NCBI GenBank assembly: GCA_964494985.1
Contig: CAZBUB010000003.1
Span: forward strand, 33,311-97,310
Reading direction: 5' to 3'
From: CAZBUB01 sp964494985
GTDB lineage: Bacteria; Desulfobacterota; Desulfovibrionia; Desulfovibrionales; Desulfothermaceae
DNA length: 64,000 nt
Positions 8,037 to 19,488 of the stretch are shown piece by piece (the first letter of the stretch is position 1; each line of letters starts with the position of its first letter). The translations under genes were made by a program, and so were the position numbers. Under the pieces are notes generated by a model. That model saw only the letters and a program-made list of their open reading frames with translations. It was not told the origin of the DNA and searched no databases.

Positions 8037-8440
8037 AGCTAGGAGCCTAAAAGCAGGCTTGTTTTGCTCCTTGGGCCCAAGGGGTGTATAAAGTTCTCCA
8101 ACGGGCCTGAAGGGGCAAAGGGATTATGGAGCAAAGGCCAATTGTTCCATGAAAGTCAGTAGCGTGAGATGTTGAATACGAAAAAAGCTTAGGGCTGATA
8201 TTGTCTTGAGGCAAGCTTGTCTCCAGGTGGCAAACGAAGCATTCACACAGGATCTGCTCAGATCCAACACATTACCCTGTCCTTTCAGAACCCATATCAA
8301 TCTGCAAACTGCATTTCTGCCGTGTAAGTGTACTCCAGGCCATACCCCAGAATGGGTCAGGGTCCGCTCATCATGTACATTAACAGGATAAAGACAATGT
8401 CAATCAGCCTGCCTGCAAGCAGGCAGTAAGAATAGGTGCT
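8037..8440 (+). other. 404-base non-coding gap between rpsU and mutS2
   Basis: No convincing reading frame. A loose AGGAGC/GCTCCT hairpin follows rpsU (about 8042-8073). A short tight palindrome, CTGCCTGC-AA-GCAGGCAG, is at 8410-8427, only 13 bases before the mutS2 ATG. I see no clear promoter or known riboswitch here. Confidence 0.5.
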
Positions 8441-10732
8441 ATGCAAGTAAGGACGCTTCGTCTTTTGGAGTTTGAACGGATTTTGGACCACCTGGGGCAT
8501 AAGGCCCTGTCTGAGGCAGGACGCAGGCGTTGTCTGCAGCTTGGCCCTTTGACAGATCCTGAGTCTCTAGACCTGGAAAATGATTTGGTCCGCCAGGCCT
8601 TACAAGAGCCAGAGCTCATTTTAGGGGCTTTGCAGGAGTATCCTGATCTCGATGGCCTTTTGGAGCACCTGCTTCTGGGCAGGGCGCTGGAGGAAGACGG
8701 TCTGTGGGCGGTACGCAGGACTTTACAGATCATCAGCAGTAGTCAAAGGGTCCTGGGCAAGCAGGAACACGGGGAGTATCCCGCATTGCAGGAGTTTTTG
8801 CACCGCTGTCCCTGGCCGGAGAAGTCATGGCAGGCCCTAAATCGTTGTTTGGATCCAGACGGAGAGATACGGGACTCCAGCTCCTCTGAGCTACAGGAGA
8901 TAAGGGTCCAAGTCAGAAGCATCCAAAAACAGTGCAGAAGCAGGTTGGAGGAGTATCTGGAGCAAAAAAGCATTCTGCCATACCTCCAGGACGATTATTT
9001 GACCATCTCTGCAGACAGATATGTTTTAGCCCTAAAGAGTAATTTCAAAGGCAGGCTCTCCGGCATCGTGCACGACTATTCACAAAGCGGAGAAACATGC
9101 TATTTTGAGCCATTGGAGCTGGTGGAGCTGAACAATCGGCTACAGGAGCTAAAACACCAGGAACAGGAAGCCAAAAAAAGGGTCCTGCGCTACCTGACCT
9201 CACTTTTGGGCCAGGAGGCTAAGGCTCTGCAGGCTGCCTATGCCTGGCTGGTGGAGCTGGATGTCTTGCGGGCCAAACTGGCCCTGGCGGCCCAGCTCCA
9301 GGGCAGAATCCTGGAGCTGGGCAGGGAGCTGGATCTAAGGCAGGTGAAGCATCCCCTTTTGGCCCTGGAGCAAGACTTTGTGCAAGAGGTGGATATCTGC
9401 CTGCAGGAGGGTCAAAAAGCCCTTTTGATCAGTGGAGGCAATGCCGGAGGCAAGACGGTTTGTTTGAAGACTCTTGGGCTTAGCCTGTTGATGGCCTTAA
9501 GCGCCCTGCCTGTGCCCGCTGCAGAAGGAAGCACGTTGCCTTTTTGCAGGCAGGTGCACGTCTTTTTGGGGGATGAGCAGAACCTGCAACAGAGCTTGAG
9601 CACCTTTACCGCCCAGATCGAGCATTTTCGTCAGGCCTGGAATGGGCTGGACCAAAACTCCCTGGTGCTTTTGGACGAGTTTGGTGCAGGTACCGATCCC
9701 AGCCAGGGTGCAGCCCTGGCCCAGGCAGTCGTGGAGGCTGTCCTGGATCGCGGTGCCTGGGCTGGGGTGGCCACCCATTTACCCGCCCTGAAGGTCTACG
9801 CCCTGAACGATTCCAGGGTCAGGCCGGCTTCAGTGCTTTTTGATCCTCAGACCAGGCAAGCCTTGTATAGACTGGCCTATGATCAAGTGGGAGCCAGCCA
9901 GGCCCTGGAGGTGGCCCGGGAACATGGATTGCCCGAAGAGATTCTGCAAAGGGCCCAAGAATATCTCCTTTTGCAGGGGGAAGATACCACCAAGCTCCTG
10001 GAAAGATTAAATCAGCTGGCAGTGCAAAAGCAGCAGCAGCTGCTGGAGCTGGAACAGGACAGAAGGCAGCTGGCAGAGGAGAGGCACAGGCTGCGCCAGG
10101 AGTTCGAGCAAGAGAAGCAGGCCCTGGTGCAGGAGATCAGCTCCCAGGCCAGGGAGATAGTAATGCGCTGGCAGCAAGAGAAAACAGGACGCAAGCAGGC
10201 CCTGCGGGAGCTGGGTCGTCTTAAGTCCAGGCTGCGGGCGTCTGACCAGGAACAGCAGGCTGGTGCAGAAGAAGATGTCTGGTCCAGGCTGCAGCCAGGT
10301 CTGAACGTATATTGTCCTGCCTGGGGCAGAAGCGGCTGGGTGCTGGAGCTGGATGCCAGGAAGAAAAGGGTCAAGCTAGATTTGGGCGGGGTAAACCTCT
10401 GGCTGAGACCCCAGGAGCTTCGCCTGGAGGCAGACAGGGAAAAGACCAAACAGCCTGAACAACAGTCTCCGACACGGGGACCAGTTGGTTTGAGTCTTTA
10501 TCTGGATCTGCGGGGCAAGCGCTCTGAAGAGGCTGAAGCTGAGCTGTCCAGGTTTTTGGATCAGGCCCTGCTTCAGGGCAGGCAGGAGCTGGAAGTGATT
10601 CATGGCAGGGGTACTGGAGCCCTGCGGCAGGTGGTGCATGATATGGCGTCTTCTTTTCCAGGTGTGCAGGGCTATGATCTGGCCCCAGAGGATAGGGGAG
10701 GGGACGGAGTAACCATTATCAGACTGGGATGA
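8441..10732 (+). CDS. mutS2: MutS2 family ATPase/endonuclease
   Basis: 763 residues. The MutS-type ATPase has Walker A GGNAGGKT near residue 332 and Walker B LLDEFGAGTDPSQGAA near 407. A long Gln/Glu-rich coiled coil covers about 510-590. A C-terminal Smr nuclease domain has LDLRGKRSEEAEA near 688 and HGRGTGALR near 720. MutS2 lacks the mismatch-binding domain; it is known to limit recombination or, in other species, to split collided ribosomes. Its stop overlaps the dnaG start by four bases, placing it inside the rpsU-dnaG-rpoD operon. A weak TAGGTG precedes the ATG. Confidence 0.96.
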   Translation: MQVRTLRLLEFERILDHLGHKALSEAGRRRCLQLGPLTDPESLDLENDLVRQALQEPELILGALQEYPDLDGLLEHLLLGRALEEDGLWAVRRTLQIISSSQRVLGKQEHGEYPALQEFLHRCPWPEKSWQALNRCLDPDGEIRDSSSSELQEIRVQVRSIQKQCRSRLEEYLEQKSILPYLQDDYLTISADRYVLALKSNFKGRLSGIVHDYSQSGETCYFEPLELVELNNRLQELKHQEQEAKKRVLRYLTSLLGQEAKALQAAYAWLVELDVLRAKLALAAQLQGRILELGRELDLRQVKHPLLALEQDFVQEVDICLQEGQKALLISGGNAGGKTVCLKTLGLSLLMALSALPVPAAEGSTLPFCRQVHVFLGDEQNLQQSLSTFTAQIEHFRQAWNGLDQNSLVLLDEFGAGTDPSQGAALAQAVVEAVLDRGAWAGVATHLPALKVYALNDSRVRPASVLFDPQTRQALYRLAYDQVGASQALEVAREHGLPEEILQRAQEYLLLQGEDTTKLLERLNQLAVQKQQQLLELEQDRRQLAEERHRLRQEFEQEKQALVQEISSQAREIVMRWQQEKTGRKQALRELGRLKSRLRASDQEQQAGAEEDVWSRLQPGLNVYCPAWGRSGWVLELDARKKRVKLDLGGVNLWLRPQELRLEADREKTKQPEQQSPTRGPVGLSLYLDLRGKRSEEAEAELSRFLDQALLQGRQELEVIHGRGTGALRQVVHDMASSFPGVQGYDLAPEDRGGDGVTIIRLG

Positions 10733-12458
10733 ACGTGGTGTCCGGATCCGACAGGCAAGCCATAGACGACATCAAATCCAGGCTGGATCTATTGGAGCTA
10801 ATAGGCAGGTATGTGCAGCTGCGCCAGGCAGGCCAGCGCTGGGTGGGAGTCTGTCCTTTCCACCAGGAGACAAAGCCTTCCTTGAGCGTGAATCCAGAGC
10901 AGGGTTTTTTTTACTGCTTTGGCTGTCAGGCTGGAGGGGACGCGATTGATTTTTACTGTCGAATTAACGGCCTGGAGTTTGCTGAGGGCTTGCGGGAGCT
11001 GGCCCAGGAAACCGGGGTCAAGTTGCAAGGGGACAAGGGCAAAAGCTCAGGAGTGAATAAATCCTGGGGCAAGATCTGTCTGCAGGCCAACGCCTTGGCC
11101 CAGGAGTATTTCAGCTTGGCCCTGCAAACTACGCCAGGAGCCCAGGCCAGACATTACCTGCAGGAAAGGGGAGTGAGCCAGGAGATGGTGCAGCGCTTTT
11201 GCCTGGGCTGGAGCCCGGGCAAATGGCAAGGGCTCAAAGATTATCTGCACAGCCGGGGCATCTCCCCGGAACAGGGCCTGCAGGCAGGGCTGCTTTCTAG
11301 CAACAGCCGGGGCAAGGTCTACGACCGTTTCCGGGACCGGATCACTTTTCCTATCCATGATCTGCAGGGTAGGATCCTGGCCTTTGGAGGCCGGGTGCTC
11401 AAGGACCAGGAAGGCCAACCCAAGTATCTGAACAGCAGCGAGTCGCCGGTATTCAAGAAGGGAGAGCAGTTATACGGGCTCTACCAGGCCCGCAAAGCAG
11501 TGACCCAGAGCAAACAGGTGCTGCTTACTGAAGGATATGCAGATGTGATTTCCTTGGTCCAGTACGGCTTTGAGAACACCTGTGGGGTTCTGGGTACTGC
11601 TTTGACCAAGGAACAGATCAAGAGACTTTCAGGGTTATGCGATACAGTGTATCTCTTGTTTGACGGGGATCGGGCAGGACAGCAGGCAGCCCTGCGCAGT
11701 ACGCAGATGATTTTGTCTGCCGGGCTGCAGGCCCGGGTCGCAGCCCTGCCTGAGGGAGAGGATGTGGACAGTGTGTTACATAAACAAGGGGCCGGCGCCT
11801 TGGAGCAGCTTCTCCACAGTGCCCAGGAGGGGCTTGCCTTTTGTTTACAGATGATTAGATTAGATTATTGTCCCCAAAGAATAACAAATTGGGCCCGGGA
11901 TTTTTTGCTTCAACTTGGGGATCAGGCGTTGCAGGCCTTTTATCTGCCCAGGCTTGCTGAGGGGCTGGACCTTTCCGAGGCTTTGCTCAGGCAGAGCCTG
12001 CAAAACAAAGCCCCTGCCCAGTCCAAGGCCTGGGAGCAGCAGGCCCAAGGCCTCCAGCACAAGACCGGTGCCCAGCGAGATAGGGAGCTTTTGCAGTTTG
12101 CAATTTGTTATCCCCAGTACTTGCAGGAGTTGCAAGAGCTGGGGCTTGAGGAGTGTCTCCAGACCCAAAGGGCCAATGACTTTTGGCAAAAGCTGGTACA
12201 ATACGGACACGACCGGGTTTATCCTTATTTGGATCAGTTGGAAGGCAATTTTTTCGCCCGTTGTCTGAGCGCCCAGGACAAAGGGGATGTGCCTCAGCCT
12301 GAGATGTGGCAGGATATTCGGGGGCTGTTGTTGCGGAACAAACGCAGGCAAAGACAGCAAAGGCTGCGGTTGGCCCTGCGCGAGGCCCAGGAAGAAGGGG
12401 ATACAGCCCGGACGTCTGAATTGCTGACTGAATACAGCAATCTTTTAAGGGAGGAGGA

Positions 12459-12462
<4 letters not shown>
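10729..12462 (+). CDS. dnaG: DNA primase
   Basis: DnaG makes RNA primers at the replication fork. In 577 residues it has the zinc-binding domain (C42, H45, C63, C66; CPFHQETKPSLS and CFGCQAGGD), the RNA-polymerase domain, and the TOPRIM metal site (LLTEGYADV near 267 and LFDGDRAGQQ near 315). The C-terminal third, which binds DnaB helicase, is diverged as usual. It is joined by 4-base overlaps to mutS2 before it and rpoD after it, so the three are probably translated in a coupled way. Confidence 0.96.
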
Positions 12463-14214
<1,752 letters not shown>

Positions 14215-14225
<11 letters not shown>

Positions 14226-14895
14226 AAGCCCGTTGCCCAGAATCGTAGCTGCCTGCTTTGTAGGGCTTTTGCTTTTGACCCTGCAATTGGGATCTGCAAG
14301 GTCTGATACCTGGCAGGCCAGGGTGGATTGGGTTCCAGATGGGGATACCCTGTTTCTGCAAAGCGGGCAGAAGATAAGGCTCAAGGGTATTGATGCACCA
14401 GAGACAGGAGGAGACAAGGGCCATGCCCAGTATTATGCCCATGAATCTAGGCAGGGTTTGTGGTCCCTGGTAGAAGGGGCTGAATTGGCCCTGGAGGCAG
14501 AGAGCTTGGATGCTGACAGGTACGGCAGAATCTTGGCCTATGTCTGGCTGCCAGATGGCAGCCTGTTGAATGAGGAGTTGCTGGCCAGGGGATTTGCATT
14601 TTATTATCCCCATCCAGACCAGGAACAGGAGTATTCAGAGCGCCTGCTCCAGGCCCAGAAAAGGGCTATGCACCAGAGGTTGGGCTTTTGGCCCAGGATC
14701 TTACAGGGGGAACGGGCCAGCCAGGAGTATCTGGGCAATAAACGCAGCATGAGATTCCATACCCTGGATTGCGCCTTCGGGCAAAGCATCAGCCCCAAGA
14801 ACAGGATCAGCTTTTCCGGGCTGCGGGAGGCTTTCGAGGCCGGCTTTGCCCCGGGTCGCAAGTGTACCCCCTGGCCTTTGGCGAAAGAAAGGTAG
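14215..14895 (+). CDS. Secreted staphylococcal-nuclease-like (thermonuclease) protein
   Basis: 226 residues. A signal peptide or anchor covers about residues 9-28 (IVAACFVGLLLLTLQLG). The SNase fold follows, with VPDGDTLFL, IRLKGIDAPE and DRYGRILAYVW, which hold the calcium-binding and catalytic Asp/Arg/Glu positions. A C-terminal extension has RFHTLDC and a later cysteine (GRKC), like the small zinc-binding modules found after some SNase domains. It probably degrades nucleic acids outside the cytoplasm. The start overlaps the end of rpoD and no separate ribosome site is visible, so expression may be coupled to rpoD. Confidence 0.9.
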
Positions 14896-14980
14896 AAGCT
14901 TTGCAATCCGCCAGTCTTGTACCCGGCAGCAGGCCAAAGCTCTGGGCCGGGCTGGCTTAAAAAAAAAGGGGAGGTGCATT

Positions 14981-16513
14981 ATGCGCATCCTATTCATCTA
15001 TCCCAGCTATCCGGACACTTTCTGGAGCTTTAAACATGCCTTGAAATTCATTTCCAAAAAGGCTGCCTTCCCCCCTTTGGGTCTGCTCACAGTGGCCTCC
15101 ATGCTCCCTGCAAACTGGGAAAAAAGGCTGATAGATCTCAATGTAGAGCAGCTCAAAGACAATGATATCCTCTGGGCGGACATGATCTTTATCAGCGCTA
15201 TGTTGGTGCAAAAGGAAAGTGCCCAGGAGGTGATCTCCAGGTGCAAATCCCTGGACAGGAAGGTTGTGGCTGGAGGTCCTGCCTTCGGTGCTCAGCCGGA
15301 GAGCTTCCCTGGAGTGGATCATTTCGTGCTAGACGAGGCAGAGTCCACACTGCCCGTATTCCTGCGCGATCTAGAGGCAGGGGCTCTCCAGCAGACCTAT
15401 ACCAGCCAGGAAAGGCCGGACATTACCCAGACACCTTTGCCCATGTGGTCCCTGATCGACATGCACAACTACGCCACCATGCCTGTGCAGTACTCCAGGG
15501 GCTGTCCTTTTGACTGTGAGTTTTGCGATATCGTTATTCTCAACGGCAGAAAGCCCAGGACCAAGGCTCCAGAGCAGATGGTGCAGGAGATGCAGGCCCT
15601 TTATGATCAGGGCTGGAAAGGCTCTGTATTTATTGTGGATGATAACTTTATCGGGAATAAGAAAAATGTGAAAAGGATGCTCCCGGATCTCATTTCCTGG
15701 CAGAAAAGGAACAACTACCCTTATACTCTGCTTACAGAGGCCAGCGTGAATTTGGCAGAGGACCAGGAGCTCATGGATCTCATGAGCGCTGCCAACTTCA
15801 ACAAGGTCTTTTTGGGTCTGGAAACCCCTTGCATGGAGAGCCTGCAGGAGTGCGGCAAGACTCAGAATACAGGCATGGATCTGGTGGAGGCGGTGCGCAC
15901 CATCCATCAGCACGGGATGCAGGTTATGGCCGGGTTCATCGTGGGCTTTGACAACGATACTGAGAGCATCTTCGAGACTCAGATCAAGTTTATCCAGCAG
16001 ATCGGGGTGGTGACTGCCATGGTGGGCCTACTGGGCGCCATACCCCATACCAGGCTTTGGCACAGGCTCAGGGCTGAGGGCAGATTGCTAAATGAGACCA
16101 GCGGGGATAACACAGACGGCAGCCTGAACTTTATCCCCAATATGGGCCAGGACAAGCTCCTGGCAGGATACCAGCAGGTGATCAGCACCATCTATAGTCC
16201 CAAAGTGTATTACCAGAGGATTTACACCTTTATTCAAAACTACCAACCCAAGGCCAAGGGCAAGTTTTCCAGGGACGAGCTGCGAGCTCTGCTCAAGAGT
16301 GTGTTGTGTATTGGACTTTTTTCCAAGAATTGCCTGCGTTACTGGAGGTTGATCTTCAAAACCGCCAGGACCAAAATCAGTGCCCTGCCCGAGGCCATAG
16401 AGCTGACCATCTACGGCTATCATTTCGAGCGGGTGGCTAAGGCCTGTCAGAAGAGGCTGCACAATTGCGCCTCAGATTTTACCCCTGCAAAAAGGAAGGG
16501 CCAATACCTGTAG
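14981..16513 (+). CDS. B12-binding radical SAM protein with DUF4070-type C-terminus (HpnP-like)
   Basis: 510 residues starting MRILFIYPSYPD, with GGGGAGG six bases upstream; the frame is open further 5' but that start is better. A cobalamin-binding domain covers roughly 1-150. The radical SAM cluster motif is CPFDCEFC near 172-179. The SVFIVDDNFIGNKKNVK block, the GLETP motif and a DUF4070-like C-terminus follow. By memory this order and wording closely resemble hopanoid C-2 methylase HpnP, but the family is broad and uses other lipid or cofactor substrates. It stands alone between the SNase gene and a convergent deaminase gene; a hairpin terminator follows. Confidence 0.88.
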   Translation: MRILFIYPSYPDTFWSFKHALKFISKKAAFPPLGLLTVASMLPANWEKRLIDLNVEQLKDNDILWADMIFISAMLVQKESAQEVISRCKSLDRKVVAGGPAFGAQPESFPGVDHFVLDEAESTLPVFLRDLEAGALQQTYTSQERPDITQTPLPMWSLIDMHNYATMPVQYSRGCPFDCEFCDIVILNGRKPRTKAPEQMVQEMQALYDQGWKGSVFIVDDNFIGNKKNVKRMLPDLISWQKRNNYPYTLLTEASVNLAEDQELMDLMSAANFNKVFLGLETPCMESLQECGKTQNTGMDLVEAVRTIHQHGMQVMAGFIVGFDNDTESIFETQIKFIQQIGVVTAMVGLLGAIPHTRLWHRLRAEGRLLNETSGDNTDGSLNFIPNMGQDKLLAGYQQVISTIYSPKVYYQRIYTFIQNYQPKAKGKFSRDELRALLKSVLCIGLFSKNCLRYWRLIFKTARTKISALPEAIELTIYGYHFERVAKACQKRLHNCASDFTPAKRKGQYL

Positions 16514-16541
16514 CCCCTCTGGGCCTGGAGCCTGATTGTAA

Positions 16542-16584
16542 CCCTCCCTGCCAGTTCCATGAAGGGCAGGGAGGACTATTTTTG
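16542..16584 (+). terminator. Intrinsic terminator between convergent genes
   Basis: CCTCCCTGCC (16543-16552) pairs with GGCAGGGAGG (16565-16574) and is followed by ACTATTTTTG. It ends the radical SAM transcript; the 3' side runs into the end of the opposing mtaD gene. Confidence 0.75.
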
Positions 16585-17838
16585 TCGTATGAGCCTAGAT
16601 ACCCTTTCTTTTGCCTTTTGCAAGATGTGCTTCTCTTGGGGTATTTCCCTGTCCTGCATCAGGATCTGTCCAGCACAGATGGTGGTTCGAACGCAGTCTC
16701 CATTTGCGGAATAGACCAGATTAGAGATAAGATTGTAGTCCGGCACCAGCTGGGGATGATCCAGGTCCACCAGGATGCAGTCTGCAAGCCAACCTTCAGC
16801 TATCTTGCCAGCCTGCAGGCCAAAGATTTGGGCCCCGGTAAGGGTGGCGGCCTCATAGATCTCCTGGGCCGGCATGGTGGTGGGATCCATGCTCCGGGAC
16901 TTGGCTGCCAGGGCCGCGATCTTCATCTCCTCCAGCATATCCAGGTTGTTGTTCGAGGAGCAGCCGTCAGTACCCAGGCCGATGTGCACCCCCCTGGCTT
17001 TGAGCTCAGGATAGGGGAAGCTCCCGGAGCAGAGCTTTAAGTTGGAAGTGGGATTGTGCACCACACTGACCTGGTTTTCAGCCAAAAGATCCATGTCCCG
17101 CTCCTGGAGCCAGATGCAGTGGCAAGCGCACAGATGGGGATTGAGAAGCCCCAGCTTATGCAGGTACTCCACCGGGGTGAGACCATGCTGCTGCTGGCAA
17201 TCCAGGACTTCCTTCTGGGTCTCGCAGAGGTGCATATGTATAAGCAGTCCCTGCTCCAGGGCCAGATCTCTGGCCTGGAGCAGGGACTCTTGGCTTACGG
17301 AGTACACAGCGTGGGGTCCCAGGACCAGGATGATCCTAGGATCCAGGCCTTTGCTGTACTCCAGGAGCTCCTGGCATTCCTGCCAGCGCTTGGCAGCCAC
17401 TTGGGGATCATTGAAATCTATGAATACCGAGGACAGGGCTGCACGCAGACCCATTTCCTGGACAGCCTGTGCTGTACTGGGTAAATACCAGTACATGTCA
17501 TTGAAGAAGGTGGTTCCGGTCTTGATCATCTCCAGGCAGGCCAGCTTGGCCCCGATGTAGACGTCCTCTTCCTCCAGCTTGGCCTCCAAGGGCCAGATAT
17601 AGTTGTTGAGCCAGGTGTGCAGCTCCATATCATCTGCATAGCCCCTGAGCAGGGTCATGGCTGCATGGGTATGGCAGTTGACAAAAGAGGGCAATATGGC
17701 CTGGCCTTGAGCCTGGATTATGTGTTCAGCCTGGATATGATCCAGCTCAGGGGCTATTTTGCTTATCCTGTCCCCTTGGATGTATACATCCTGGATGCTG
17801 TGGTCCTGCAGCCTGACATTCTGGATCAAAAGACTCAT
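16576..17838 (-). CDS. mtaD: 5-methylthioadenosine/S-adenosylhomocysteine deaminase (amidohydrolase)
   Basis: A 420-residue amidohydrolase-fold zinc enzyme. The metal site opens with VNCHTHAAMTLLRGYADD near residue 54. HMHLCET near 203, a second-sphere His in VVHNPTSNLKL and GLGTDGCSSNNNLDM (catalytic Asp) follow. This set is typical of MtaD, which deaminates MTA and SAH to inosine forms and so clears SAM by-products; chlorohydrolase-type relatives are the alternative. GGGGAGC precedes the ATG. The gene is convergent with the radical SAM gene, which itself would consume SAM. Confidence 0.9.
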   Translation of the reverse strand: MSLLIQNVRLQDHSIQDVYIQGDRISKIAPELDHIQAEHIIQAQGQAILPSFVNCHTHAAMTLLRGYADDMELHTWLNNYIWPLEAKLEEEDVYIGAKLACLEMIKTGTTFFNDMYWYLPSTAQAVQEMGLRAALSSVFIDFNDPQVAAKRWQECQELLEYSKGLDPRIILVLGPHAVYSVSQESLLQARDLALEQGLLIHMHLCETQKEVLDCQQQHGLTPVEYLHKLGLLNPHLCACHCIWLQERDMDLLAENQVSVVHNPTSNLKLCSGSFPYPELKARGVHIGLGTDGCSSNNNLDMLEEMKIAALAAKSRSMDPTTMPAQEIYEAATLTGAQIFGLQAGKIAEGWLADCILVDLDHPQLVPDYNLISNLVYSANGDCVRTTICAGQILMQDREIPQEKHILQKAKERVSRLIRQK

Positions 17839-17913
17839 AAAGCTCCCCTTGTGTGCGTGGGACTCAATGTGTTTAAAATTTTGTTTGCCCCTGGCCTTTG
17901 TCTGGAAAACTAT

Positions 17914-18006
17914 TGTCGGTTAACGCTTATCAGGACTCAAAAACTGGCCTGACAACTGACAACGAATCACCGATAACCAATAATTGATAACCGATAACTG
18001 ACAACT
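17914..18006. repeat. Heptamer-type dispersed repeat, copy 1 (class 1)
   Basis: About three 7-base units of the form GTTATCR on the left, then a core GGACTCAAAAACTGGCCT, then about eight units in the opposite orientation (such as GATAACC, GATAACT, GACAACT). It lies in the gap between mtaD and a TetR gene. The rest of that gap, to about 18300, holds nothing I recognise. Confidence 0.75.
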
Positions 18007-18302
18007 AATGCCTTTCCCCTGCTTGGTTGTGTCTGCTGTTTCGTATGGGGTTAAGTAAAAATGGCCCTTGGGCTTTATAGGGGACTGAGGCCTAAAACTC
18101 AATGCCCAGCTGCCAGGCAGACAACTGGGGGGATACAGACTTGTATCTAATAGGGAGGGGATTGCAAGGTAGTAAAACAGAGCAGGTTTGTTTAGCTAAA
18201 CTCGATTTTTGAGCTTGAAAGAAGTTTACTTTTTCGCTGGTATTATATATGCACATAAGCAAAGGCTAACCGTTCAGGGGGTGCTAACAGCTTGAGCAAA
18301 AC

Positions 18303-18396
18303 CCGTCATTGCGAGGAGTCTTCGACGAAGCAATCTCCAGCACATAACTGTCCCGGATAAAACCAGGAGCTTTTTTCGCTGTGCTCGCAATGACGG
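18303..18396. repeat. Short interspersed palindromic element with CGTCATTGCGAG ends
   Basis: CCGTCATTGCGAG (18303-18315) is exactly repeated in inverse at 18384-18396 (CTCGCAATGACGG). The inner bases include CGACGAAGCAATCT. Elements with these ends recur between genes in many bacterial genomes, by my recollection, and look like miniature non-autonomous elements. It lies about 110 bases before the TetR start at 18507. Confidence 0.7.
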
Positions 18397-18506
18397 TCTT
18401 TCACCAACCTTCCAGATATCCCTTGAATGCCTACAGCAAAGGCTATAGCAAAGATGAATCAAGCTGGCTCCAGCTATTACAGCTGGGTTTAGAGATGGAG
18501 GGCTGC

Positions 18507-19142
18507 ATGGTCAAAAGAAAATCCACGTTCCTTCAGCTCAAGGAGTCTGAAAGGGAGCACAGAAAAGATCTCATCCTGGATGCCGCCATAAGTCTTTTTT
18601 CTCAGCGGCCTTTCGCAGAGATCGGGATGCGGGATATAGCCCAGGAAGCTGGCATCTCCCCCGCTTCCATCTATCGCTACTTCCCCAGCAGGGATGCGAT
18701 CCTTTTGGAGGTGCTTGGGCAGGATATCCAAAACGGTGAGAAGAAGCAATTGCGGCGCCTGGAAACAGGGGAGGACAGCATAGAGGAGATTGCTACAGGA
18801 ATAGTGGATTTTTTCCTGGACCGGGAGGCCACTTTGCAGATGCTAAGCCATTTCATGCTTAAGGACTCTGTGGATCCAGAGATCCAAGAAAAATTCGAGG
18901 AGACTAAGACCTATTATTTGGAGCACTTTGACCGGATCATGGTTCAGGCCGGGGCTGCACCTGGCAACATTAGACTCTTTTCCCATGCTTTTTTTGCCTC
19001 TATTCTGGGAATTGTCTTGGCTTTTAGGAATCTGGAGGAAGACAAAGAAGAAAACAGGAAAAATCTGCACCGAATGGCCCGTTTAGTGGCTATAGTTTTT
19101 AAAAACGGCGTGCCATGCGAAACTACAGGACTTGAGACATAG
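18507..19142 (+). CDS. TetR/AcrR family transcriptional regulator (paralogue of the one at 35495)
   Basis: 211 residues from MVKRKSTFLQLKE; GGAGGG sits just upstream, and a longer open frame runs into the palindromic element at 18303 and is unlikely to be translated. The helix-turn-helix is near 36-62 (IGMRDIAQEAGISPASIYRYF). The ligand domain has DFFLDREATLQMLSHFML and ends RLVAIVFKNGVP. It lies 136 bases before korD and in the same direction, so it may control the kor genes or respond to a related acyl-CoA/2-oxoacid signal; that is inference. Confidence 0.9.
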   Translation: MVKRKSTFLQLKESEREHRKDLILDAAISLFSQRPFAEIGMRDIAQEAGISPASIYRYFPSRDAILLEVLGQDIQNGEKKQLRRLETGEDSIEEIATGIVDFFLDREATLQMLSHFMLKDSVDPEIQEKFEETKTYYLEHFDRIMVQAGAAPGNIRLFSHAFFASILGIVLAFRNLEEDKEENRKNLHRMARLVAIVFKNGVPCETTGLET

Positions 19143-19278
19143 CCAGGAGCAAGGCTACGCATAAAGTTTTTATCCCTGCAAGGATTGGGCAGTTTGAACA
19201 GAGCTTTGGTGGGCGGGGATCGAGGCAGAGTTGTGCAATTAAGGCGGCCTGCTGGAAAAAAAGGAGCAGGGCAAGGAG

Positions 19279-19488
19279 ATGGCTAAGCAGAAAGTTAAAG
19301 GGCACAAGATCAATCCGGGTTGGTGCAAGGGGTGCGGGGTCTGTGTGCATTTTTGTCCCAAACAGGTCCTGGCCTTGGGCGAGGATGGCCTGCCCAGGGT
19401 TCAAGCACCTGAGGAGTGCATAGGGTGCCGTTTGTGTGAATACAGGTGCCCGGATCTTGCCATAGAGGTCCTCAAGGAGGAGCAATGA
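19279..19488 (+). CDS. korD: 2-oxoacid:ferredoxin oxidoreductase, delta (ferredoxin) subunit
   Basis: 69 residues carrying two 4Fe-4S motifs: CKGCGVCVHFCP (near 16-27) and CIGCRLCEYRCP (near 47-58). It is the small electron-carrier subunit of a Kor-type complex. GGCAAGGAG is just upstream. The stop overlaps the korA start as ATGA. Order D-A-B-C is common for 2-oxoglutarate oxidoreductases of anaerobes. Confidence 0.92.
   Translation: MAKQKVKGHKINPGWCKGCGVCVHFCPKQVLALGEDGLPRVQAPEECIGCRLCEYRCPDLAIEVLKEEQ

Noticed and set aside
17839..18506. A gene in the 668-base gap between mtaD and the TetR gene
   Set aside because: Only short frames without ribosome sites; the gap holds a class 1 repeat and a palindromic element. 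The longer TetR start at 18381 would begin inside that element and is not supported.
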